Shown: positions 8,030 through 14,225 of the stretch, in pieces | Layout: each line of letters starts with the position of its first letter | Position numbering within the stretch: the first letter of the stretch is position 1 | Virus record (IMG/VR): IMGVR_UViG_3300005435_000256 | Location: 1 to 21,125 of that record | Length of the DNA stretch: 21,125 bases | Source: a virus | Reading direction: 5' to 3' (one strand) | Notes under the pieces: model-generated | What the model was told of the DNA's origin: nothing | What the model saw: the letters and a program-made list of their open reading frames with translations, nothing else | The model's database searches: none | Program-made: the position numbers and the translations under genes

Positions 8030-8497
8030 ATGCGCGAGCTCACCCTCTCCGACGCCCTCGCCGTGGTGCGTGACATGCGGCTGGAGGACCGGGCGTGCGT
8101 GGCCGCGATGAATCCAGGCCTCACCGACGAGCAGTTCGCCGTGAACCGGTGGCAGACGCACGGCCCGGCCTGGGTGATCGACGACGACCACGGCGCTCCG
8201 GTGGCGATCGGTGGGGTGTCCTTCCAGACCGATTGGCTGGGGGTCTTCTGGTTTGTCGCCACGCCCCGCATGCGGCCAAAACATTGGAAAAACACGATCC
8301 GCAATCTGGACACTGTGCTCGCACGCGCGCAAGAAAAAGGCAACCCGTATTTCAAGCGCCGGCTTGAGGCCTACACCCTCGGCGGCTGGGAAGAGGCGGC
8401 ACGGTTCGCAGCCAGTCGCTTTGAGTTTGAGGGCACCAAGCGCGGTGCCGGCGCGAACGGCGAAGACATTTTGATGTGGGCCCGTGTGGCACCTTGA
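8030..8497 (+). CDS. GNAT-fold phage protein, T7 gp13-like (DUF2833 type)
   Basis: A 155-residue protein with the layout of small GNAT-fold proteins in podovirus virion clusters: N-terminal helices (LSDALAVVRDMRLEDR), strand pairs GPAWVIDDDHGAPVAIGGV and LGVFWFVATPRMRP at about residues 44-86, a long helix NLDTVLARAQEKGNPYFKR (about 92-110), and a closing EAARFAASRFEFEGTKRGAG. The Arg/Gln-X-X-Gly-X-Gly/Ala acetyl-CoA loop expected between strand 4 and the next helix is absent, replaced by PRMRPKHW. Activity as an acetyltransferase is therefore doubtful; a structural or assembly role, as in T7 gp13, is more likely. It ends 10 bases before the next start. Confidence 0.7.
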   Translation: MRELTLSDALAVVRDMRLEDRACVAAMNPGLTDEQFAVNRWQTHGPAWVIDDDHGAPVAIGGVSFQTDWLGVFWFVATPRMRPKHWKNTIRNLDTVLARAQEKGNPYFKRRLEAYTLGGWEEAARFAASRFEFEGTKRGAGANGEDILMWARVAP

Positions 8498-8502
8498 AGG
8501 GA
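8497..8502 (+). promoter_or_regulatory. Ribosome-binding site for the SGNH hydrolase gene
   Basis: AAGGGA is five bases upstream of the ATG at 8508. An in-frame GTG at 8484 is further upstream and has no such site, so the eight residues between are probably not translated. Confidence 0.7.
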
Positions 8503-8507
8503 CAGAA

Positions 8508-9707
8508 ATGGCGATCAACAACCATGCATGGCGGGTGGGCTACGGGTCCAACGCGCCATTCGGCCGCAGCAAACGGGCAACTTACAAGCCCATGGGCACG
8601 CCAGAGTTGTCCGGCACTGCCGGGCTCACGCGGCACATTGCCATTTCGCTCGGGACGCGGTTTGTGGGTCTCACTGTGCGCTTGTACAACGCGCACACCA
8701 GCGCGGTGACCTACTCGGCCTCGGTCTGTGCGCCCGACGTTCAGGCGGCTGGTGCATACAGCGACCAGGCCTGGACGCGCGTGCTGTTCGGCGGTGCAAA
8801 CACCGTGTCGGTTCCTGCAGCAACCGCGGTCATTCCCAACGGCGTGCTCGGGAGCGTGGAGAGTGACCTTGTGCCCGTCGAATCAGGCCTGGCGCAGATC
8901 ATCTGTGGGCGGACCTACTGCAACTCGGCCAACAACAGCCGATTCATCGCCGGTATCACGCCTTCGATGAATCTGCCGGTGCACGGCTTCGAGACGTACT
9001 GGCAAAACGGCGTTGACGGTGTGAGCGATCCAACAGCACTGAACGCTGCCCAAGGCATCAACACGGGTCCGCCCATGGCGTTCCGCCTCTACACGCGCGC
9101 CGACGTCTGCAAAGTGGCGATCTTCGGGGCAAGCACGGGCGACGGCTACGGCGACGCGGTGGGAGCCGGCTGGGCAACGCGAGCCCGCGAGCTGATGCGT
9201 GCCCAGGGCAAACACGTGGCCATCGAGCAGCACTCTGTGTACGGCTCGAATACGGCGAGCCACATGGCCCGGGCGCGCGTCATGATCCCGCTGACCATGC
9301 CGGACGTCTGCGTGTTTGACGTGACGGTCAGCAACGACAGCGGGGACGCGGACTGGAACACGCCTGCGTACCTCGCACGGCGCCGCTCCGAGCTCTATGA
9401 GGCCGTCGAACTGGCACGCCAGTACGGCGCGGTGCCGGTGTTCCTGACCTATCACGCCCCGGTGGGCTACAGCGGCACCCAAAACGACTACCGCAAGCAG
9501 CTGGTTGAAACAATCCGCGCGGGCGCCAACGAGGGTCACTGGGTGGCTTTCGACATCGCCAAGTCGTGGACGGACGAGACCCAGGCGGTCGGGGCCTGGA
9601 TTGGTGGCAGCGCCTTCACGGACGATGGTGCTCACGGCAATGCCGCGGGCCAAAACAACATCGCCCGACGCTTCGTGCGCACGCTCGAATCTGTCCTCAA
9701 CCCCTGA
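8508..9707 (+). CDS. SGNH/GDSL-type hydrolase with beta-rich N-terminal domain
   Basis: A 399-residue protein. Residues 1-200 are beta-rich with no membrane or export signal, and could be an attachment or sugar-binding domain. From residue 203 the SGNH hydrolase core can be read: block I AIFGASTGDG with candidate nucleophile Ser209 (the usual GDS is here GAS), block III DVTVSND with Asn276, and block V FTDDGAHGNAAGQ with Asp372/Asp373 and His376. SGNH enzymes remove acyl groups from sugars or lipids; in phages they act as de-O-acetylases on host surface glycans. The oxyanion Gly of block II is not obvious. Between the GNAT-like gene and the glycosidase-like genes, a virion-borne glycan esterase is the best reading; the substrate is unknown. 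Confidence 0.75.
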   Translation: MAINNHAWRVGYGSNAPFGRSKRATYKPMGTPELSGTAGLTRHIAISLGTRFVGLTVRLYNAHTSAVTYSASVCAPDVQAAGAYSDQAWTRVLFGGANTVSVPAATAVIPNGVLGSVESDLVPVESGLAQIICGRTYCNSANNSRFIAGITPSMNLPVHGFETYWQNGVDGVSDPTALNAAQGINTGPPMAFRLYTRADVCKVAIFGASTGDGYGDAVGAGWATRARELMRAQGKHVAIEQHSVYGSNTASHMARARVMIPLTMPDVCVFDVTVSNDSGDADWNTPAYLARRRSELYEAVELARQYGAVPVFLTYHAPVGYSGTQNDYRKQLVETIRAGANEGHWVAFDIAKSWTDETQAVGAWIGGSAFTDDGAHGNAAGQNNIARRFVRTLESVLNP

Positions 9708-9718
9708 AGGTGAGCACC

Positions 9719-10378
9719 ATGCCGGTCGGATCAGTTGGAGCGGGTGGACAGTGGCGCGAAGTGCCGGACGTGCCCGCCGAGCCCGCCGCTGGCGGCGCAG
9801 CACCGCCAGCCGCCGTGTCGAGTCTGCCGGCCGGTGAGCGCGCCGGCGCGCGGCGCGTGGCCACCAACCTCGGCCCAGCGCCTGGCACCGAGGTCGTGTT
9901 CAGCGGCTCGCGCTGGCGCCCGGTGGCGCCGGTGGTGCTGCTGACGCAAAACACCTTTATGGCCAAGACTGACGCCGACGCCAATTGGCAAACCGGCGTC
10001 TCGGTGACGTTGCCGGCGGGGCTGGTCGGGCCCGGCACGGCCCTGCGGTGCGACTACATGCTGTCCTGCAGTGCCAGCGTGCTCGGCGCCAAGGAGATCC
10101 GGTGGCTGTGGGGTGGCCAGGTGGTCAACATGCAGTCTTTCGGCCTGGAGCAGGACTTTCGCGGGCTGTTCCAAGCCCAGGCGCTCGGCGCCAACAGCGT
10201 GCAAGGGTGGTGGCAGGGCGGGGCGGTGGTGTTCGGCGCTTCGGCGCCGGCCTTCACGCAGGCCGCGGTCGACCACAGCCAGCAGCAAACCCTGGCCATG
10301 CAGTTCCGGTTTGCCGTGGCCGGCACCGGCTCCAACACTTTGACGTTGCGAGGGCTCAAGGTATGGCTCGACCCCTGA
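9719..10378 (+). CDS. Beta-rich tail-associated protein, unknown
   Basis: A 219-residue protein starting at ATG 9719, with AAGGTGAG immediately upstream overlapping the preceding gene's stop. Residues 1-55 are a disordered-looking Pro/Ala/Gly region. From about residue 60 (PGTEVVFSGSRWRPVAPVVL) the pattern is strands and loops rich in Trp, Gly and Ser, with IRWLWGGQVVNMQSF near residues 120-140. This shape is common in receptor-binding tips of phage tail fibres, though I see no named family. It overlaps the next gene by 16 bases, so the two are probably produced together. The pairing with an esterase and a glycosidase suggests binding or capping in a surface-recognition unit; that is inference. 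Confidence 0.7.
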   Translation: MPVGSVGAGGQWREVPDVPAEPAAGGAAPPAAVSSLPAGERAGARRVATNLGPAPGTEVVFSGSRWRPVAPVVLLTQNTFMAKTDADANWQTGVSVTLPAGLVGPGTALRCDYMLSCSASVLGAKEIRWLWGGQVVNMQSFGLEQDFRGLFQAQALGANSVQGWWQGGAVVFGASAPAFTQAAVDHSQQQTLAMQFRFAVAGTGSNTLTLRGLKVWLDP

Positions 10379-11307
10379 TCGGTGTGAACATCCACAGCAA
10401 GCCGTGGGGGTACAACGATCCCTACGTCTGGAACGGTGCGCCTTCCATCATCGATGCGGCTCACTCCATGGGGTTCGAGGCCGTGCGGCTCGACATCGGG
10501 CCCAGCAGCACCTACACCACCTTCCCGAACCCGCTGCAGCGTGTCCAGACCTTCATGGGCCTGTGCCGCGACCGGGGCCTGCAGGTCCAACTTGTGTTCA
10601 CGCTGCCGTTCAAGTCGAACCGCACCAATGACGGCGCCTTCCCGGACACGGCTGCAGGGCGCTACCAGCAGGGGTTCAGCCTGGTGCGCGACACGCTCCA
10701 GGCGCTGCCGTACACGCCGGCCGAGATCGAGATCGAAAACGAGATTCCGATCGCCTGCGGCATTCCGTGGAACGCTGGCCAGACCATGGCCGAGTACGAC
10801 CGCGCCTATCCAAACACCGGCAATTTCACGTTCACGGAGTGGTCGCAGGTGATGCGAGGCGAGTACGACGCCATCCGGCAGTTCGCGCCGACCGCCAAGA
10901 TCATCTTGGGCACGGTGAGCCGCAATTACGCCTTCATCCCCTGGATGCGGGCGCGCGGGATCGACCCGGACATCGTGGGCTTTCACATCTACTTTCGGCC
11001 CGGAAACGAGGAATCTCTCGACGACTGGCAGGGCGGTGGATCGTGGCACCGCCAGGTGCTGGCCTATGGCAAGCCGGTCACGGTCAATGAGCTCAACGGC
11101 AATCCGGGCAGCGGCTCTGCCATGGCGCAGTGGGGCACCAAAGCCATGCGCGAGGTCGTGGCCTCGCCGGTGCCGGTGCAGAGCGTCTTCGTGTACGAAT
11201 TGCTCGACTCGGCCCATGAGGGCGGATTCGGGCTGTGCAATTTGGTGCCGACCGGCGGCTACGTTGGCAAGCCGGTGGTGTCCGAGTTCCTCAAAAGCAA
11301 GGGGTAA
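10363..11307 (+). CDS. Glycoside hydrolase-like protein, clan GH-A type TIM barrel
   Basis: A 314-residue protein with barrel strands readable in order: GVNIHSKPWG (1), GFEAVRLDIGP (2), GLQVQLVFTLPF (3), EIEIENEIPI (4), AKIILGTVSRN (5), DIVGFHIYF (6), PVTVNELNG (7) and SVFVYELLDS (8). The Asn-Glu pair after strand 4 puts the acid/base at Glu127, and Glu243 after strand 7 is the candidate nucleophile; the spacing of 116 fits retaining clan GH-A enzymes. The HIY after strand 6 also fits. The exact family and substrate cannot be set. There is no signal peptide, which suits a virion-attached depolymerase. The start overlaps the upstream gene by 16 bases with AGGG at 10351. It ends in TAA. Confidence 0.75.
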   Translation: MARPLIGVNIHSKPWGYNDPYVWNGAPSIIDAAHSMGFEAVRLDIGPSSTYTTFPNPLQRVQTFMGLCRDRGLQVQLVFTLPFKSNRTNDGAFPDTAAGRYQQGFSLVRDTLQALPYTPAEIEIENEIPIACGIPWNAGQTMAEYDRAYPNTGNFTFTEWSQVMRGEYDAIRQFAPTAKIILGTVSRNYAFIPWMRARGIDPDIVGFHIYFRPGNEESLDDWQGGGSWHRQVLAYGKPVTVNELNGNPGSGSAMAQWGTKAMREVVASPVPVQSVFVYELLDSAHEGGFGLCNLVPTGGYVGKPVVSEFLKSKG

Positions 11308-11309
11308 TC

Positions 11310-12107
11310 ATGGGTGGCGGCGGTGGTGGTGATGGCGGGTACCAGGAACGCGCGGACGCGGAGGCGGCGCGCAAGCAGCAGGCACGCAACCAGCTGAACG
11401 TCTTGTTCGGGGTAGCGCCGACCGGTGGCGGCCCGGCCGCGCCCGACCGGCAGGCCTTCTACAAGCAGGGCGGGCCCGTGGCCGAAGACGGCAGCATGCC
11501 GGGCATGTTTGATGAGGCCGGGTACAACGCTGCACAGGCCGAGTACAACTCGGCGCTCGGCCTGGGCGCCGAAGCGGAGCGCAACAAGGCGGCTCGTGAG
11601 GCGCTGTACGGCAAGGTGCGCGAGGACGCTTTCACTGCAGGCAAGCGGCAGCTTGACGAGCGGCGCGACGAAGCAGCCCGCAAAACCAAGTTTGCGCTGT
11701 TCGAGCGCGGGCTGAATGGGTCAAGCCAGGCCGACGACCAGAACACATTGGTCAACCGCACTTACCAGCAGGGCCTGCTGGACCTCGGTGCACGCGCCGA
11801 CGGCGTTCGAGCGGACCTCAGCGGAAACGATGAGCAGACCCGCCTGGGCCTGCTGGAATCGCTCAACGCAGGCACGGACCAGGGCAGCGCGATCAGCAGC
11901 GCCCTGAACCAGATGAAGGTCGCCAGCGACAAGGCGGCGGCCACGGCGGCGGGCGCCAACCTCGGGGACCTGTTCGGCGACGCCGGGCTGCTCTACAACC
12001 AGAACAACGTCAACAACGCGCGCATCGCAGCGCGCAACAGCTTCAACCAGCAGTACCCGGGCCTCACCGGCCAGGGCTCGGGGCCTCTTTACTCTCGGAC
12101 GGGCTGA
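11310..12107 (+). CDS. Putative internal virion / ejection protein (small)
   Basis: A 265-residue protein beginning with seven-residue MGGGGGG, preceded by AAGGGG five bases away. It is helical, with charged Ala/Glu/Arg segments at about 15-35 and 85-150 (EAERNKAAREALYGKVREDAF and similar), and a hydrophilic C-terminus with many Asn and Gln. No enzyme motif or export signal is seen. It opens a run of four proteins with the same character between the glycosidase-like gene and the spike, where short-tailed phages place the internal core or ejection proteins that form the DNA channel through the cell envelope. Assignment rests on position and composition. Confidence 0.6.
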   Translation: MGGGGGGDGGYQERADAEAARKQQARNQLNVLFGVAPTGGGPAAPDRQAFYKQGGPVAEDGSMPGMFDEAGYNAAQAEYNSALGLGAEAERNKAAREALYGKVREDAFTAGKRQLDERRDEAARKTKFALFERGLNGSSQADDQNTLVNRTYQQGLLDLGARADGVRADLSGNDEQTRLGLLESLNAGTDQGSAISSALNQMKVASDKAAATAAGANLGDLFGDAGLLYNQNNVNNARIAARNSFNQQYPGLTGQGSGPLYSRTG

Positions 12108-12109
12108 CC

Positions 12110-12787
12110 ATGGGACCAGAACTCCTTCTCGCCCTGGGCACCGCCGCTGGCGGCGCCTACATCAGCAACCAGGCGGACAAGCGCCGAGCCGGCGAGCAAC
12201 GCTCAATCCTGAACCGTTCGCTCGACCGCAGCGAGAAGGCGCAGGCCGAGACCACCGGCGACGTGCTGAAGGAGGCCCAGAAGTACGCGGGCGATCAGCG
12301 CATGGCAGAGCTCCAGCAGCAGGAGGCAGCGAACGTTGCCCAAGCCGAGAAGGATGGGGCCATCCGCAGCGCCGCCACCGCGGCCGTGCCCGGGCAAACC
12401 CAGGGCCAGCCGGGCACGATCGCTCTGGGGGATGCCGACAAGGCGCTGTCCGAGGGCAACCGCATGACGGCGATCGCTCGCGAGCTCGCCAAGGTGCGCG
12501 CACCAAACCAGCTGCTGGCTGCCGCACAGCTGCGGCGCGCCAACCTGGCGGGTGACACGAACAACCTGTGGAGCAACGACCGCTCCCAGGCGAACGCGGC
12601 CGGGCTTGACGCCCAGTCCGTCAAGGCCCCGTGGTGGGGCACCCTGGGCAAGGTGGCGCAGGCGGTCGGCACCGGCATGGCCGGCAGCGCGTTGGGCGCT
12701 GGGCTGATGGCCTCAGGCACTGCCTCGGCGGCTACCACCGGTGCCAACTACGGCGCCAACTACGGCCGCATCTTTGCAGGAGGTTGA
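12110..12787 (+). CDS. Putative internal virion / ejection protein with membrane-zipper ends
   Basis: A 225-residue protein. The first 18 residues (MGPELLLALGTAAGGAYI) and the stretch at about 175-212 (GTLGKVAQAVGTGMAGSALG and following) are Gly/Ala-rich and hydrophobic, like glycine zippers that insert in membranes. The middle (residues 20-100) is a polar coiled coil rich in Gln, Glu and Ala. This combination fits ejection proteins of the T7 gp14 type that insert in the host envelope; I cannot show homology. The start is two bases past the preceding TGA with no clear ribosome-binding site, which suggests coupling. Confidence 0.6.
   Translation: MGPELLLALGTAAGGAYISNQADKRRAGEQRSILNRSLDRSEKAQAETTGDVLKEAQKYAGDQRMAELQQQEAANVAQAEKDGAIRSAATAAVPGQTQGQPGTIALGDADKALSEGNRMTAIARELAKVRAPNQLLAAAQLRRANLAGDTNNLWSNDRSQANAAGLDAQSVKAPWWGTLGKVAQAVGTGMAGSALGAGLMASGTASAATTGANYGANYGRIFAGG
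12778..12783 (+). promoter_or_regulatory. Strong ribosome-binding site for the third ejection-like gene
   Basis: AGGAGG, a full Shine-Dalgarno match, is seven bases before the ATG at 12791 and lies inside the last codons of the preceding gene. Confidence 0.75.
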
Positions 12788-12790
12788 TCC

Positions 12791-14218
12791 ATGCCACGCA
12801 CGAGTTTCTCGATGGAGGCGGCCACGCCCGGCCTGAGCAAGTTGGCAGCAGCCATTGCTGGCGGTGGCGCGGCCGAGCGCAAGGCGTTCGACGACGAGAC
12901 GATGACGCAGACCAAGATGGCGGCGGCCCTGGCGCAAATGGGTGCGCATCGTGCGGCGGCGGCCAAGGACGAAGCTCAGACGTCGATGCTGACCGGTCGG
13001 CCCGATGTTTTCGAAGAGCAGGTGGCGGCCAACGCCGGCTCCAGCATCCCGCTGGTCCGCGCAGTCCGCGACCTCATCAAGACGGGCGCGATGCCCGCGG
13101 ACCCTTCGCGCCAGATCGGCCCGCCTACCGCTGAGGGGCAGATGGGCCTGGGCTCGATGCAGATCCCACCCGAAGCGGAATCCAAGATCCGGCAGGCGCT
13201 GAATGCCTTTGCGCCGGTGCTCACCAACGCCAACGGGATCGACGCCGACAACATTGCCAAGGCTGCGGGCGTCTACCGCACCCAGGGGCGCGAGGACCAA
13301 GCACTGGCCGGCGGCTTTGCGCCTGGGCAGCTCGAGAACCTGCGGCAGCTCAAGCTGTCGGAGGGAGGCAAGGACCGGTTTGGCGCGAACGCCGAGGGCG
13401 TGCTCGACCAGTTCAGCGGCCGTCTGGACACGTCCGCGCCGACCACGCAGGCCACCATCGGGCAGCGTCGCGCGGCTGCAGGTGCCAGCACAGCGGCGGC
13501 AGCCAACAGCTACGCCTCGGCCGGGCAGCACAAGGCACAGACTTCGAAGATCAACGACGAAATCGCTCTCGGCAAGAAGGGCGTGCTCCGAGACACCGAC
13601 CAGGGGCTGGTCTCCATAAACCCTTGGACCAACGAAGTTACGCCGGTGAATGGATCGGATGGTCAGCAACTCGGCGCAAAGCTCAAGCAAGTGCCAGCTG
13701 CCGCCAATAAGGCGATCATCGAGAACGACCAAAATCTCAACAAGGTTGACCAAGCCCTTGCGCTGCTGAGAGGCGAGTCTGTAGGCGCTTTGCAGGGCGA
13801 CACAAAAGCCACCGGGGCCAAGGGCTTCCTTCCAAATTCTCTGCTCAACCGGATGGACCCCAAGGGGGTCGACACGAGGGCGATGATTTCCGACATCGGG
13901 TCGCTGGTGTTGCACGACCGAAGTGGTGCCGCCGTGAGCGCCTCCGAGTCGCCGCGCCTCATGCCATTCATCCCGCTTGCCTCTGACGACCCCGTCACGG
14001 CAATGAAGAAACTGACCAGGTTCAAGCAGGTGTACGAGCAGGAGCAGGAGGCGCTGAACATGACGTATAGCAGAGAGCAGGGGTACAACCCGAACCCTCT
14101 GAGTGACCCCAAGCGGCGTGCCACAGACAAGGCTCAGGCCCAAGCTGCACCGCCTGCAGCACACGCACAAGGCGGGTCAGCGCCGCAAGCGAACCGAAAC
14201 ATCCGGGTCAACTTCTGA
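12791..14218 (+). CDS. Putative internal virion / ejection protein (medium)
   Basis: A 475-residue protein behind the best ribosome-binding site in this part of the window. The N-terminal half is Ala-rich and helical (GLSKLAAAIAGGGAAERKAF at about 14-33, and EDETMTQTKMAAALAQMG-like heptads). From about residue 270 the composition shifts: ATA and AAT codons and more A/T-rich stretches appear, and conserved-looking blocks occur, such as ISDIGSLVLHDRSGAAVSAS (about 364-383) and PRLMPFIPLASDD (about 386-398), familiar from phage virion proteins. The C-terminus has Pro/Ala/Gln-rich disorder. No catalytic motif is seen. It sits in the ejection block and is probably packaged in the virion; the function is inferred from context. 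Confidence 0.6.
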   Translation: MPRTSFSMEAATPGLSKLAAAIAGGGAAERKAFDDETMTQTKMAAALAQMGAHRAAAAKDEAQTSMLTGRPDVFEEQVAANAGSSIPLVRAVRDLIKTGAMPADPSRQIGPPTAEGQMGLGSMQIPPEAESKIRQALNAFAPVLTNANGIDADNIAKAAGVYRTQGREDQALAGGFAPGQLENLRQLKLSEGGKDRFGANAEGVLDQFSGRLDTSAPTTQATIGQRRAAAGASTAAAANSYASAGQHKAQTSKINDEIALGKKGVLRDTDQGLVSINPWTNEVTPVNGSDGQQLGAKLKQVPAAANKAIIENDQNLNKVDQALALLRGESVGALQGDTKATGAKGFLPNSLLNRMDPKGVDTRAMISDIGSLVLHDRSGAAVSASESPRLMPFIPLASDDPVTAMKKLTRFKQVYEQEQEALNMTYSREQGYNPNPLSDPKRRATDKAQAQAAPPAAHAQGGSAPQANRNIRVNF

Positions 14219-14225
14219 GGCCGCC

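Noticed and set aside
8484-8507. GTG start 24 bases upstream of the SGNH gene start
   Set aside because: No ribosome-binding site, and it would lie inside the preceding gene; ATG 8508 has AAGGGA at the right distance.
9566-9718. Extended N-terminus of the beta-rich 219-residue protein
   Set aside because: The added residues overlap the SGNH gene and look like an out-of-frame reading (rich in Arg, Gly, Cys); ATG 9719 has a Shine-Dalgarno site.
8883-9803. Open - strand frame across the SGNH gene (306 codons)
   Set aside because: Arg/Ala/Val-rich shadow with no signature; the + strand frame holds the SGNH blocks.
9985-10362. Extended N-terminus of the glycosidase-like protein
   Set aside because: The added stretch is an out-of-frame reading of the preceding gene; the barrel begins at MARPLIGVNIH.
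12713-14170. Open - strand frame across the third ejection-like gene (485 codons)
   Set aside because: Shadow frame; no ribosome-binding site or domain seen.
14103-14225. Extended N-terminus of the large ejection-like protein
   Set aside because: It overlaps the previous gene in another frame; the conserved MPYSITTEDG start is at 14226 with GAGG upstream.
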